Positions 8,421 through 17,867 of a stretch of 64,000 bases of DNA are shown in pieces (the first letter of the stretch is position 1; every line of letters starts with the position of its first letter). Origin of the DNA: Gandjariella thermophila (GTDB taxonomy: Bacteria; Actinomycetota; Actinomycetes; Mycobacteriales; Pseudonocardiaceae); NCBI RefSeq assembly GCF_005405885.1, contig NZ_BJFL01000010.1, positions 47,007 to 111,006 on the forward strand, read 5' to 3'. The position numbers and the translations under genes are program-made. The notes beneath the pieces are model-generated. The model worked only from the letters and a program-made list of their open reading frames with translations, was not told the DNA's origin and searched no databases.

Positions 8421-9749
8421 ATGAGCCCGGCCGCGCCTCACCTCCGCCTGCATGCTCCGATCGTGCTGCCCTGCGACCCGGATTGCTCGGTGCTGCGGGA
8501 CGCGGTGGTGGACGTGGTCGCCGACGGTCGGATCGCGTACTGCGGCCCGGCTACGGAGGCACCGGAAGCGCCGGAGGGCACCCCGGTGCGGCGCTGCTCC
8601 GGGATACTGCTGCCCGGCCTGGTGAACGCGCACGCGCATACCCCGATGACGCCGCTGCGCGGCATCGGCAGCGACCTGCCGCTGCCGCGCTGGCTGCGGG
8701 AGGCGATCTGGCCGGCGGAGGCGAAGCTGCGGCCCGAGGACATCGGCGCGGGCATGTTGCTGGGCAGCGTGGAGATGCTCCGCCACGGGGTGACCACCAG
8801 CACCGAGATGTACTTCCACGGCGAGCACATGGCGGAGGCCGTGCTGGCCGCCGGCTCCCGGATGCTGTTCGCCGCCGGCATCCTGGACGTGCCCGGCTGG
8901 GACTGGCGGAAGCTGGTGGACGAGCAGTCCGCGTGGATCGACGCGGACGGCCGGTTCCTCGGCCCGGCCCACCGGATCGAACTCTGCTACGGCCCGCACT
9001 CCGCGTACGCGCTGCCGCCCGAGGCGCTCGCCCTGGTCGGCGAGGAGGCGCAGCGGCGCGACGCGCTCGTGCACATCCACGTCGCCGAGCACGCCGAGGA
9101 GGACGCCGAGCAGCGCGCCGCGCACGGCTCGGTGCCGCGCATGCTGGACCACCTCGGCGTGCTGGACGGCCGGGTGGCCATGGCGCACGCCGTGCACCTC
9201 GACGACGAGGACATCGCGCTGCTCGCCGCCAAGGGGGTGGGCGTGGCGCACTGCCCAGGGTCGAACGCCAAGCTGGCGTCCGGCACCGCCCGGCTGGTCG
9301 ACCTGCTGCGCGCCGGCATCCCGGTCGGGCTGGGCACCGACGGCCCGGCCAGCAACGACGACCTGGACGTGCTGGAGGAGGCCAGGCTCGCCGCGCTGCT
9401 CGCCCGGCTGTCCACTGCGGACTCCTCCGCGCTGACCGCGGCGCAGGCGCTGCTGCTGGCCACCCGGGGCAGCGCGGACGCCCTGGGCCGTGACGACATC
9501 GGTGCGCTGGAACCGGGCCGGTGGGCGGACATCGTGCACGTGGCCGTGGACGATCCGGCGTTCGCCACCGGCCTGGCGGTGCCGGACGACCAGGTGCTGG
9601 CCAACCTGATCTGGGCGGCCGGGTCCCGGCTGGTGCGTGACGTGTGGGTGGCCGGCGAGCAGGTGGTGGCCGACGGCGAGTCGACCCGGGTGGACCGGGC
9701 CGGGGCCCAGGCCGCGGTTCGCGCGGTCTCCGCCCGCCTGCACGGCTGA
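8421..9749 (+). CDS. mtaD: Amidohydrolase, MTA/SAH deaminase family
   Basis: A 442-residue metal-dependent amidohydrolase of the 5-methylthioadenosine / S-adenosylhomocysteine deaminase (SsnA/MtaD) group, which deaminates adenosine-type nucleosides or related heterocycles. Metal-binding NAHAH gives His71 and His73; further family blocks are YGPHSAYALP, VHIHVAEH, HCPGSNAKLASG and LGTDGPASNDDLD. The exact substrate is not settled; chlorohydrolase-type enzymes look similar. A CAGGAT hexamer ends 7 nt before the ATG and no ribosome binding site is visible, so the mRNA may be leaderless. Confidence 0.85.
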   Translation: MSPAAPHLRLHAPIVLPCDPDCSVLRDAVVDVVADGRIAYCGPATEAPEAPEGTPVRRCSGILLPGLVNAHAHTPMTPLRGIGSDLPLPRWLREAIWPAEAKLRPEDIGAGMLLGSVEMLRHGVTTSTEMYFHGEHMAEAVLAAGSRMLFAAGILDVPGWDWRKLVDEQSAWIDADGRFLGPAHRIELCYGPHSAYALPPEALALVGEEAQRRDALVHIHVAEHAEEDAEQRAAHGSVPRMLDHLGVLDGRVAMAHAVHLDDEDIALLAAKGVGVAHCPGSNAKLASGTARLVDLLRAGIPVGLGTDGPASNDDLDVLEEARLAALLARLSTADSSALTAAQALLLATRGSADALGRDDIGALEPGRWADIVHVAVDDPAFATGLAVPDDQVLANLIWAAGSRLVRDVWVAGEQVVADGESTRVDRAGAQAAVRAVSARLHG

Positions 9750-9938
9750 CGCCGGCGGCCGGCCCGCAGCGCCGGTTCCGGAACGCGCACCGTGATCGCG
9801 TCGGCGGGACGCGGCACCGCGCGGAGCCGACCCTCCGCGCGCGGTCGTCCCGCCTCCGCGCTCGTGGGGGCTTCGCCCTGGCGCGTTCCTGTCCTCGACA
9901 GCGCGGGTCCCGCCGGCTTCCGAACAGGCTGTCAGTGG

Positions 9939-10628
9939 TCAGCCGCCGAGGGGCCGGACCATGATCTCGGTGAGGTGGGCGTCCGGCGTGACGGTCACCG
10001 CGGAGAGCACGGCGGCGGCCACCGACTCCGGCCGCAGGTACTTCTGCGGTTCGAACTCGCCGCCCTCGCGGGCCCGCACCGCCCGCTGCATGTCGGTGGC
10101 CACCCGTCCCGGATGCACCGAGGTCACCCGCACCCCGTGCGCGGCCTCCTCGGCGCGCAGCACGTCGGCGTAGGCACGCAGGGCGAACTTGCTCGCCGCG
10201 TACACCCCCCAGCCCGGGTTGGCGCGCAGCCCCGCACCGGAGTTGACCAGCACCACGTGCCCCCGGGCGGCGCGCAGCGCGGGCAGCAGCAGCCGGGTCA
10301 GTTCGGCCACCGCAACGACGTTGACCTCCAGCGTGCGGCGCCAGACCTCGACGGAGGTGTCCGCCAGCGGGCCGATGTCGGCCACCCCGGCGCTGTGCAC
10401 CAGGACGTCCAGCCGGTCGATCCCGGCCGTGGCCGCGCGAAGCGCCTCCGGATCGGTGAGTTCGGCCACCCACGGCCGGGCGGCGGGCAGCGGCTCGGCG
10501 ACCCGAGCGAGCGCCGCCTCGTCCCGGCCGCCGAGAAGCAGGTCGTGGGTTGGCGCCAGGGCGTGGGCGACGGCGGCGCCGATGCCGCGGGAGGCGCCGG
10601 TGACGAGTGCCAGGGGCCGGTTGCTCAT
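9939..10628 (-). CDS. Short-chain dehydrogenase/reductase
   Basis: A 229-residue classical SDR, an NAD(P)-dependent oxidoreductase. The cofactor motif TGASRGIG is at residues 10-17, NSG carries the catalytic Ser, and YAASK gives the Tyr/Lys pair. Length is typical. It is convergent with the amidohydrolase. TACCGT lies exactly 6 nt before the ATG with no ribosome binding site, consistent with a leaderless transcript. Substrate unknown. Confidence 0.9.
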   Translation of the reverse strand: MSNRPLALVTGASRGIGAAVAHALAPTHDLLLGGRDEAALARVAEPLPAARPWVAELTDPEALRAATAGIDRLDVLVHSAGVADIGPLADTSVEVWRRTLEVNVVAVAELTRLLLPALRAARGHVVLVNSGAGLRANPGWGVYAASKFALRAYADVLRAEEAAHGVRVTSVHPGRVATDMQRAVRAREGGEFEPQKYLRPESVAAAVLSAVTVTPDAHLTEIMVRPLGG

Positions 10629-10741
10629 GGGGTGACGGTAAACCGGCCGGGCGGAGCGCTCGCCGGTCGGCACCCCGGTCCGCCGCGATAGCTCGCCGGT
10701 GCCCGTTCCGGAACGTGATCGTGGCTCGCACAGGAACGGGA

Positions 10742-10980
10742 TCAGAGTTCCTCGCCGACCAGCACGGCCTCGACCGGCACCCGGCGCCGCTGGCCGGCGG
10801 CGGCCGCTGGCCAGCGGCGCCGGGGCGACCAGGCACAGCAGGGCCGCCACCACGAACGGCGAGTGCACCCAGCCGAGCCAGCCGGCGACGTGGCCGACCA
10901 GGGTCGCGGCCAGGGCGCCGCCCAGCCAGCGGCAGAAGCCGTTGGTTTCACGTGGATCAGCGCGGCTTTTTATTAGCTAT
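10742..10980 (-). pseudogene. Frameshifted C-terminal remnant of MFS transporter
   Basis: The minus strand reads as the last transmembrane part of an MFS transporter (ETNGFCRWLGGALAATLVGH, then a helix WLGWVHSPFVVAALLCLV). Near 10790-10815 the reading continues in another frame as RRRVPVEAVLVGEEL and stops at 10742. Both parts have strongly GC-biased third positions, so both were coding; a frameshift in the GGCCAGCGGC repeat joins them. No start codon or N-terminal half is present, so this is a decayed gene end. Confidence 0.55.
10944..10959. promoter_or_regulatory. Second parS-like site
   Basis: GGTTTCACGTGGATCA matches 13 of 16 bases of parS, with the core GTTTCACGTG. It overlaps the MFS remnant, so it may be a chance coding match. 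Confidence 0.35.
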
Positions 10981-10985
10981 GCTAA
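10973..10985. promoter_or_regulatory. Orphan MarR-type operator
   Basis: TTAGC-TAT-GCTAA is a perfect 5-3-5 palindrome in a short AT-rich island, of the kind bound by MarR-family repressors next to MFS genes. A second TTAG...CTAA pair follows at 10990-11007. No MarR gene is present here; upstream of the MFS remnant only the operator survives. It may now influence the HAD gene at 11039. Confidence 0.5.
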
Positions 10986-11038
10986 CAGTTTAGTTGGCTA
11001 CTGCTAATTCGGTTCGCTCACACCGGTACCGTGCCGGT

Positions 11039-11698
11039 ATGGCGGACCTCGCGGCGGTGGTGTTCGACCTGGACGGCGTGCTGGTCGACTCGGAGCAGGT
11101 GTGGGACGCCGTGCGGCGCCAGGTGGTCGCCGAGCACGGCGGCGCCTGGACCGAGGAGGCCACCGCCGCGATGCTCGGCATGAGCACCCCGGAGTGGGCG
11201 CGCTACCTGGTCGACGTGCTCGGCGCCCGGCTCGACCCGGGCGCGGCGGCGAAGCTGGTCATCGGCCGGATGGCGGACCGCTACGCCGAGGGCCCGCCGC
11301 TGCTGCCGGACGCCGTCGACGCGGTGCGTGCCGTGGCCGAGGACTATCCGGTGGCCATCGCCACGTCCTCGCCGCCGGTGCTGATCCGCTCCTTCCTGGA
11401 CGGCACCGGGCTGGCCGGCGTGGTGCGCGCCGCGGTGTCCAGCGAGGAGGTCGGCGCCGGCAAGCCCGCACCGGACGTGTACCTGGAGGCGACCGGCCGC
11501 CTCGGCGTGCCGGCCGCGGACTGCGCCGCCGTCGAGGACTCCACCAACGGGCTGCGCGCCGCGCTCGCCGCCGGTATGACCGTGTTGGCCGTGCCGAACC
11601 CGCACTTCCCGCCGGATGAGGACGTGCTGGCGCGGGCCGCGGCCGTGCTGGGCGGGGTGGGTGAGGTGCCCGCGGCGCTGCGCTCGCTTCCCGGTTAG
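11039..11698 (+). CDS. HAD-family phosphatase, phosphoglucomutase-like
   Basis: A 219-residue haloacid dehalogenase superfamily hydrolase of the beta-phosphoglucomutase/phosphatase branch. Motif I FDLDGVLVDSE places the nucleophile Asp10 and Asp12, motif II is in ATSSPP, motif III is GAGKPAPD and motif IV VEDSTNGLRAA. It probably dephosphorylates a small sugar phosphate. TACCGT ends 6 nt before the ATG and no ribosome binding site is seen, so it looks leaderless; a TTG at 10994 would fall inside the operator region and is rejected. The 3' end overlaps the DJ-1 gene by 4 bp, tail to tail. Confidence 0.9.
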   Translation: MADLAAVVFDLDGVLVDSEQVWDAVRRQVVAEHGGAWTEEATAAMLGMSTPEWARYLVDVLGARLDPGAAAKLVIGRMADRYAEGPPLLPDAVDAVRAVAEDYPVAIATSSPPVLIRSFLDGTGLAGVVRAAVSSEEVGAGKPAPDVYLEATGRLGVPAADCAAVEDSTNGLRAALAAGMTVLAVPNPHFPPDEDVLARAAAVLGGVGEVPAALRSLPG

Positions 11699-12438
11699 CG
11701 TCCGGCGAGCATGGCCTCGAACCGGCGGGCGAACAGGTAGGCGTCGCCGGGCCAGCGGGCGGACAGGTAGTTGCCGTCCCGCACCACGAAGGCCGGCCCG
11801 TCGTCCGTGGCGGTGCCCCTGGCCAGACCGATCGGGCCGCGCTCGAACCGCGCCGGGTCGTCCAGCGCCGCCTTGACCTCGTCCTCCACGTAGGCGGGGT
11901 AGGTGCGGTAGTACCGGCCGAGCCGCCATGCGGTGAGGTAGTAGGCGGCACGCTCCAGGTACTTGGGCAGGCAGGTGGTGCGCCGCTCGGCGATCACGCT
12001 CCGCCCGGTCGCCGGGTCCATCGTGCGGGCGAGCACGATCACGCCGTGGCAGATGGCGCCGACCGGGCGGCCCAGCGGCCAGTAGGCGGCCACCTTCTCC
12101 CGCAGTACGGCGCCGTCCAGGTACTGCCGCATGCCGGGGGCGTGCCCGCCGGGCAGCAGCAGCCCGTCGAAGTCGGTGGGCGTGATCTCCTGCCAGGGAA
12201 TCGGCGAGCGGTACTCGGGCGCGCCGGTGAGCTGCCGGTAGAACTCCTTGGGTTCGGGGTCCGCGCCGAGTTGACCGAAGATCACCCCGGTGAGCAGGCG
12301 GGGGTCCGCCTCGGGCGCCCGGCCGCCGCGCTCGGTGGCGAACACCACCTCATGGCCGGCGTCCCGCAGCAGCCGCCAGGGCACCGAGACCTCGGTGACG
12401 TCGAAGTCCCGGTCCGGTAACGGGATCAGGATTCGCAT
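11695..12438 (-). CDS. DJ-1/PfpI-family protein
   Basis: A 247-residue member of the DJ-1/PfpI (class I glutamine amidotransferase-like) superfamily, which includes glyoxalases, chaperone-type hydrolases and stress proteins. The nucleophile elbow AICHG gives Cys130-His131 and LLLPGGHAPGM is the preceding glycine loop. The ATG at 12438 has GGGAGAG about 10 nt upstream; a GTG 9 nt further up lacks spacing. It runs in the same direction as ino1 but behind a strong terminator, so it probably has its own promoter. Specific activity is unknown. Confidence 0.85.
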   Translation of the reverse strand: MRILIPLPDRDFDVTEVSVPWRLLRDAGHEVVFATERGGRAPEADPRLLTGVIFGQLGADPEPKEFYRQLTGAPEYRSPIPWQEITPTDFDGLLLPGGHAPGMRQYLDGAVLREKVAAYWPLGRPVGAICHGVIVLARTMDPATGRSVIAERRTTCLPKYLERAAYYLTAWRLGRYYRTYPAYVEDEVKAALDDPARFERGPIGLARGTATDDGPAFVVRDGNYLSARWPGDAYLFARRFEAMLAGR

Positions 12439-12475
12439 GGGGCCCACTCTCCCAGCGCGGGGACGGGCGCGTCAT

Positions 12476-12510
12476 GGTGATCTCCGGCGCGCCGTTGCGC
12501 CGGAGACACC
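12476..12510 (-). terminator. Terminator of padR-ino1 operon
   Basis: TCTCCGGCGC (12481-12490), loop GCCGTT, and the perfect complement at 12497-12506, extended by GGTG/CACC across a one-base bulge. It lies directly after the ino1 stop codon and before the DJ-1 gene. Confidence 0.75.
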
Positions 12511-12517
12511 GCGACGG

Positions 12518-13609
12518 CTACCGGTCCAGCTCGCCCCGGATGAACGCCTCGACCCGGTCCCTGGCCACGGAGTCGTGGTACTGCTCGGGTGGGGACTTCA
12601 TGAAGTACGAGGACGCGGAGAGGATCGGGCCGCCGATGCCGCGATCCTTGGCGATCTTCGCCGCCCGGATCGCGTCGATGATGATGCCCGCCGAGTTGGG
12701 CGAGTCCCACACCTCGAGCTTGTACTCCAGGTTCAGCGGCACGTCACCGAAGGCCCTGCCCTCCAGGCGCACGTAGGCCCACTTCCGGTCGTCCAGCCAC
12801 TCCACGTAGTCCGACGGTCCGATGTGGACATTACGGGCGCCGAGGTCGTGGTCCACCTGCGAGGTCACCGACTGGGTCTTGGAGACCTTCTTGGACTCCA
12901 GGCGCTCGCGTTCGAGCATGTTCTTGAAGTCCATGTTGCCGCCGACGTTGAGCTGCATGGTGCGGTCCAACACCACGCCGCGGTCCTCGAACAGCCGGGC
13001 CAGCACCCGGTGCGTGATGGTCGCGCCGACCTGCGACTTGATGTCGTCGCCCACGATCGGCACGCCGGCCGCGCGGAACTTCTCCGCCCACACCGGATCG
13101 GAGGCGATGAACACCGGCAGCGCGTTCACGAACGCCACGCCGGCGTCGACGGCGCACTGCGCGTAGAACCGGTCGGCCTCCTCGGAGCCCACCGGCAGGT
13201 AGGAGACGAGCACGTCGGCCCGGGCCTCACGCAGCGCCCGGACCACGTCCACCGGTTCCTCGTCGGACTCCTCGATCGTCTCCCGGTAGTACCGGCCCAG
13301 GCCGTCGAGGGTGTGCCCGCGCTGCACGGTGACCCCGAGCGGCGGCACGTCACTGATCTTGATCGTGTTGTTCTCGCTGGCCACGATCGCCTCGGACAGG
13401 TCGCGGCCGATCTTCTTCGCGTCCACGTCGAACGCGGCGACGAACTCGATGTCCCCCACGTGGTAGTCGCCGAACCGCACGTGCATCAGACCGGGCACGC
13501 GCGAGTTGGGGTCGGCGGCGCGGTAGTAGTGGACGCCCTGCACCAACGATGCCGCGCAGTTGCCGACGCCCACGATCGCTACCCGAACGCTCCGGCGGTT
13601 TCCGCCCAT
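12518..13609 (-). CDS. ino1: myo-Inositol-1-phosphate synthase
   Basis: Inositol-3-phosphate synthase (363 residues) converts glucose 6-phosphate to inositol phosphate with bound NAD, feeding phosphatidylinositol, mannosides and mycothiol in actinobacteria. The NAD motif GVGNCAASL is at 14-22; later blocks [18 protein letters not shown] and [12 protein letters not shown] are diagnostic for the short actinobacterial enzyme. The ATG at 13609 follows GGAGG by 7 nt. It lies 85 bp downstream of padR, as in Mycobacterium (Rv0046c/Rv0047c), and is probably controlled by it. Confidence 0.96.
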   Translation of the reverse strand: MGGNRRSVRVAIVGVGNCAASLVQGVHYYRAADPNSRVPGLMHVRFGDYHVGDIEFVAAFDVDAKKIGRDLSEAIVASENNTIKISDVPPLGVTVQRGHTLDGLGRYYRETIEESDEEPVDVVRALREARADVLVSYLPVGSEEADRFYAQCAVDAGVAFVNALPVFIASDPVWAEKFRAAGVPIVGDDIKSQVGATITHRVLARLFEDRGVVLDRTMQLNVGGNMDFKNMLERERLESKKVSKTQSVTSQVDHDLGARNVHIGPSDYVEWLDDRKWAYVRLEGRAFGDVPLNLEYKLEVWDSPNSAGIIIDAIRAAKIAKDRGIGGPILSASSYFMKSPPEQYHDSVARDRVEAFIRGELDR

Positions 13610-13694
13610 GCCGGGTCCTCCTTCTCGTTCTGCCGTGACGTTGCTCCCCCCGCAATCCCCCCGCCCGCGGCACCCCGCCGTGACCGGCGGCCGC

Positions 13695-14258
13695 CTAGGT
13701 CTCCCGCTGGCGTTGCTCGGCCTGCTCGTGGGCGATCAGCTCGTTCAGCCAGCGCACCTCGCGGTCGGTGCTCTCCAAGCCCATCCGGTGCAGCTCCCTG
13801 GTGTACCGGTCGATCTGCTCGCCGGCCCTGGCCAGCGCGGCGCGCAGCCCCTCCCGGCGCTCCTCCACCCGCCGCCGGCGGCCCTCCAGGATGCGCATCC
13901 TGACCTCGGCCGGGGTGCGGGAGAAGAACGCCATGTGGACGCCGAACGCGTCGTCATCCCACGTCTGCGGGCCCACGTCGGCGACCAGGGCGGCGAACCG
14001 CTCCTTGCCCTCGGCGGTCAGCTTGTAGACCCGCCTCGCCCTGCGCCCCCACGCCCGCGCGGGGCGCACGTCCACCTCCTCCTCGTCCGGCACGTCCTCC
14101 ATGATCCAACCGGCCCGTTGCAACCGGCGGAGCGTCGGGTACAGCGAGCCGTAGGAGAACGCGCGGAACGCGCCGAGCAGGTCGTGCAGCCGCTTCCGCA
14201 GCTCGTAGCCGTGCATGGGCGCCTCGTGCAATAGGCCGAGAACGGCGAGCTCCAGCAC
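13695..14258 (-). CDS. PadR-family transcriptional regulator
   Basis: A 187-residue PadR regulator: an N-terminal winged helix ([23 protein letters not shown], then [17 protein letters not shown] and a basic wing) and a C-terminal coiled-coil dimerisation part rich in Arg/Glu (about 120-185). The start is GTG 14258 with GGGAGGTGA 4 nt upstream. A palindromic site lies 44 bp before the start, so autoregulation of padR-ino1 is likely. Orthologous in place to Rv0047c. The effector is unknown. Confidence 0.92.
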   Translation of the reverse strand: MLELAVLGLLHEAPMHGYELRKRLHDLLGAFRAFSYGSLYPTLRRLQRAGWIMEDVPDEEEVDVRPARAWGRRARRVYKLTAEGKERFAALVADVGPQTWDDDAFGVHMAFFSRTPAEVRMRILEGRRRRVEERREGLRAALARAGEQIDRYTRELHRMGLESTDREVRWLNELIAHEQAEQRQRET

Positions 14259-14301
14259 GGGTCACCTCCCGCCGTTCCAGCGCCGATGCCTCGACTCACT
14301 A

Positions 14302-14314
14302 TATCGCTCCGATA
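14302..14314. promoter_or_regulatory. Putative PadR operator
   Basis: TATCG-CTC-CGATA, a perfect palindrome 44-56 bp before the padR start and inside its promoter region. PadR proteins commonly bind ATGTATCG-type dyads; the flanks here (ATGTATCGGAGCGATATAGT read on the minus strand) fit that pattern. Confidence 0.6.
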
Positions 14315-14423
14315 CATCCGCAGCCACCGGTCACACGGCGTTCCACCGGCTGTTGCCCCGTCCGAGACCACCCTGCCCTGAACGGCCCATGGTGCCGCCT
14401 GGGCCGCCACGTACCCTGGTGGC

Positions 14424-14819
14424 GTGCGGACCCAACGGCAGGTGGTGGACTACGCGTTGCGGCGCAGGGCGCTGCTCGCGGAGGTCTACTCGGGCCGGGT
14501 CGGGACGATGGAGGTCTGCGACGCCAGCCCGTACCTCCTGCGAGCCGCGAAGTTCCATGGCGAGCCGAGCGAGGTGACCTGCCCGGTATGCCGTAAGGAA
14601 CAGCTCACCCTCGTGTCGTGGGTCTATGGCGACGAGCTGAAACACGCGTCCGGGTCGGCCCGCAACCCCGAGGAACTCGCCCGCATGGCCGGTCTCTTCG
14701 AGGAGTTCACGGTGTACGTCGTCGAGGTGTGCCGCACGTGCAGCTGGAACCACCTGGTGCGGTCCTACGTCCTCGGCACGCGTGGCCTGCGTGCGCGCCG
14801 GAGAACCGCGGCGGAGTGA
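14424..14819 (+). CDS. DUF5318 family protein
   Basis: A 131-residue protein of the actinobacterial DUF5318 family, found beside ponA1 in mycobacteria (Rv0049). Cys pairs CPVC (about 53-56) and CRTC (about 110-113) suggest a zinc-binding fold. There is no membrane segment. The GTG at 14424 is preceded by TACCCT with a 6-nt gap and no ribosome binding site, consistent with a leaderless mRNA. It lies 96 bp before the first PBP gene. Its role is unknown; context suggests a link with the cell envelope. Confidence 0.85.
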   Translation: MRTQRQVVDYALRRRALLAEVYSGRVGTMEVCDASPYLLRAAKFHGEPSEVTCPVCRKEQLTLVSWVYGDELKHASGSARNPEELARMAGLFEEFTVYVVEVCRTCSWNHLVRSYVLGTRGLRARRRTAAE

Positions 14820-14915
14820 GCGGGCTGTAGACCACGAGCGCCGCGCACCCGTCATCATGCGGCGTACGACCACCGAACCGCGACCTCGTATGGTGCCGGT
14901 CTGGGAGGCCAACTC

Positions 14916-17867
14916 GTGAACGATCAGCATGACGACCGACACCGTGGCGGCGAGCCGCAGTGGCCGACGGGAGACGACCCCGACCTCGCCGAGGGAGCCG
15001 GACCGAGACGCCGGCCGGGACCACCGCATGCCGACGAGCGCACCAGCCTCTGGCCGACCACGGACGACGACGAAGCAGCAACCGGTGACGTCGGCGGGCG
15101 GCTGCGCGGCGGTGCTGGGCCACCACCGGCCGGTCCGCCACCACGCCCGCACACCCCGCCCGGCGGGTTCCCGGGCCAGGGTGGACCGCCGCGCCGCCCC
15201 GGACCGCCACCGCCCGGCGCGGGGGGCCGACCGCCAGCCGGCGGGCAGCGGCCCGGCCCGGGCACCCCGCCCGGCGGGTTCCCCGGCCAGGGCGGGCCAC
15301 CCCGCGGTCCCGTCGCACCGCCACCCGGCGGCCCCGCGGGCAGGAACCCGCACGGTGGCCCGGGCACGCCCGGCGGTATGCCGCGCGGCGGCCGACCACC
15401 CGCGGGCAGCGGCCCACCCGGAAGCGGCCGCCCGCCCGGGCCCGGTGGACCGCCGCCCGGGTACCACCCCGACGACGCGCCCACCGAACTGGTGGAGCCG
15501 GCGACCGAGACGATCGACCCGAGGCACCAGCCCGAACCGGCGCTGCTCACCCACGCTGACGCCTTCGGCCCCGAGCACGACGCCGGGTTAGCGGCCGGCC
15601 TCGACGACGGCGATCTCGACCCGGACGAGGAACAGCGGTTGCGGCGCAAGAAGATCTGGCGGCGGGTACGCCGCACCTGCTACGTCCTTGCCGCCGCGGG
15701 CATCCTCGGCCCGATCATCGGCTTCGTCGTGGCGTACCAGTTCGTCTCCGTGCCCGACCCGCAGGAGGTCGCGGCGAAGCAGCAGCAGGTCGTCACGCTG
15801 TACTACGCCAACGGCCAGGAGATGGGGAAGATCAACCCCGAGGGCGGCGCCCGCGTCCTGGTCAAGTACGAGCAGATCCCGGACCAGGTGCGGCACGCCG
15901 TCGAGGCCGCGGAGGACGCCAGCTTCGAGGACCCCTCCAACCACGGCTTCGACATGAAGTCGATCGTGCGGGCGGTGTGGATCCAGGCCACCGGCGGCGC
16001 CAGCGGTGGTTCCGGGATCACCCAGCAGTACATCAAGCAGGCCACCGGCAACGACCAGCACACGATCACGCGAAAGTTCTTCGAGGTCGTCAAGGCCTAC
16101 AAGATGAGCCAGCAACAGTCCAAAGAGGACATCATCACGGCTTATCTGAACACGATCTACCTCGGCCGGGGCGCGTACGGCATCCAGGCGGCCGCCCAGA
16201 CGTACTTCAAGAAGGACGTCGGCCAGCTCAGCCCGGAGGAGGCTGCCTACCTCGCCGGGCTCATCCAGGCACCGGGTCGTTCCGAGAACCGCGACTACGT
16301 GCAGACGCGGTGGAACTACGTGATGGACCAGATGGCCAAGAACCGCTGGGTCGACCCGGCCGAGCGGCAGTCGGCGACGCTGCCCACCCCGATCCCGCAG
16401 TCCCAGTCCCGGGCCAGCCAGCTTTCCGGACCGGCACGGTTGATCAAGAACCAGATCGAGGCCGAGCTGGACAGCAGGCACCTCACCTGGGACCAGGTAC
16501 AACTCAACGGCGCGAAGGTCTACACCACGATCGACCCGAAGGCGCAGAAGGCGGCGGAAGACGCCGCACGCCAGGTGATGGCCGCGGACGCCAAGACGCC
16601 GAGCCTGGCCACCGCGCTGACCGCGGTGAACCCGAGGACCGGCGGGATCATCGCCTGGTACGGCGGGGACGACCCGGGCTACTACGACCTGGCCACGCTG
16701 CCGCAGCCGCCGGGTTCGTCGTTCAAGCCGTTCGTGTTCCTCGCGGCGATGGAGAACAACCCGCAGGTCGGGATCAACTCGCTGTACGACGGCAGCGACA
16801 ACCAGCAGATCCTTGGCCAGACCGTGCACAACTCCGACGGCGAGACCTGCGGTCCACTATGCACGGTGAAGACCGCGATGACCGAGTCGGTGAACACCGT
16901 GTTCTACAAGATGGGCGCGGACACCGGAACCGCCAAGGTGCGTGATGCCGCGCTACAGGCGGGCATTCCGGAGAAGATCCGCGACCCCGCGCGGAACACG
17001 TCGTTCCCGAGCCTGCTCACGGTGGACGACGCGGGTAGGCCCGCCGGGGTCGAGGCCGGCATCTCGATCGGCCAGTACCCGGTGCGCCCGATGGACATGG
17101 CGGCGGCCTACGCCACCCTCGCCAACAACGGGATGAAGACCACCGAGCACTTCGTGAACAAGGTGGAGGACAGCACCGGCAACGTCATGTACCAGGCGCC
17201 GGCCCCGGCGCCGCAGCCGGCGTTCGACCCGAGCGATCCCGACCACAACGCCAAGCTGGCCCGCAACGTCACCGAGGCGATGCTCGACGTGGCCCAGCAC
17301 AGCGGCGTCCCGCTGGACAACGGTCGGCCGGTGGCCGCCAAGACCGGCACCGTCCAGTTCAAGCTGGACAACAAGGACACCGGGCACAACATGGCGGCGT
17401 GGATGGCCGGCTACACCCCCTCGGTGGCCGCGGCGGTCTGGGTCGGCAACAAGGACAAGCCGGGGCCCATCTTCGGCAACTACCGCAACACCATCGGGCC
17501 CAGCCACAACTACGACATCTACGGCCGCGAGGAGCCCAGCTACATCTGGCAGTTGTTCATGAACAACTACCTGAAGGGCACCAAGATCGAGCAGTTCCCG
17601 CCGTTCGTGCCGCTGGGCACGAACAGCAACTTCAGCGGCCACCCGACGGAGGCGCCTCCGCCGCCGTCGTCGACGCCCGAGTCGACGCCGCCGACCACCA
17701 GTTCGGAGACGTCGTCGCAGACCGAGACCAGCAGGCCCACGAAGTCCAGGCCACCGCACTGCGGCCTGTTCGGCTGCCCGACGACGGAGCCGCCGACCAC
17801 CACGTCGACCAATCCCTTCGGCGCCCAACCACAGCCGGGAGCAACCAGCGATCCACCCAGTGGCTAG
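14916..17867 (+). CDS. ponA1: Class A penicillin-binding protein 1
   Basis: Bifunctional peptidoglycan synthase (983 residues). A long cytoplasmic tail (1-240) is rich in Pro/Gly with repeated PPGGFPGQGGPP blocks; one helix follows at about 251-274; the GT51 transglycosylase (about 300-480) has EAAEDASFED with the catalytic Glu and GGSGITQQYIKQ; the transpeptidase has SSFK (Ser601, Lys604), SVN (658-660) and KTG (809-811). A Ser/Thr/Pro-rich extracellular tail ends the protein. GTG 14916 follows GGGAGG by 8 nt. It builds cell-wall glycan strands and cross-links. Position matches Rv0050. The disordered tail is a likely site for kinase or partner regulation. Confidence 0.95.
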   Translation: MNDQHDDRHRGGEPQWPTGDDPDLAEGAGPRRRPGPPHADERTSLWPTTDDDEAATGDVGGRLRGGAGPPPAGPPPRPHTPPGGFPGQGGPPRRPGPPPPGAGGRPPAGGQRPGPGTPPGGFPGQGGPPRGPVAPPPGGPAGRNPHGGPGTPGGMPRGGRPPAGSGPPGSGRPPGPGGPPPGYHPDDAPTELVEPATETIDPRHQPEPALLTHADAFGPEHDAGLAAGLDDGDLDPDEEQRLRRKKIWRRVRRTCYVLAAAGILGPIIGFVVAYQFVSVPDPQEVAAKQQQVVTLYYANGQEMGKINPEGGARVLVKYEQIPDQVRHAVEAAEDASFEDPSNHGFDMKSIVRAVWIQATGGASGGSGITQQYIKQATGNDQHTITRKFFEVVKAYKMSQQQSKEDIITAYLNTIYLGRGAYGIQAAAQTYFKKDVGQLSPEEAAYLAGLIQAPGRSENRDYVQTRWNYVMDQMAKNRWVDPAERQSATLPTPIPQSQSRASQLSGPARLIKNQIEAELDSRHLTWDQVQLNGAKVYTTIDPKAQKAAEDAARQVMAADAKTPSLATALTAVNPRTGGIIAWYGGDDPGYYDLATLPQPPGSSFKPFVFLAAMENNPQVGINSLYDGSDNQQILGQTVHNSDGETCGPLCTVKTAMTESVNTVFYKMGADTGTAKVRDAALQAGIPEKIRDPARNTSFPSLLTVDDAGRPAGVEAGISIGQYPVRPMDMAAAYATLANNGMKTTEHFVNKVEDSTGNVMYQAPAPAPQPAFDPSDPDHNAKLARNVTEAMLDVAQHSGVPLDNGRPVAAKTGTVQFKLDNKDTGHNMAAWMAGYTPSVAAAVWVGNKDKPGPIFGNYRNTIGPSHNYDIYGREEPSYIWQLFMNNYLKGTKIEQFPPFVPLGTNSNFSGHPTEAPPPPSSTPESTPPTTSSETSSQTETSRPTKSRPPHCGLFGCPTTEPPTTTSTNPFGAQPQPGATSDPPSG

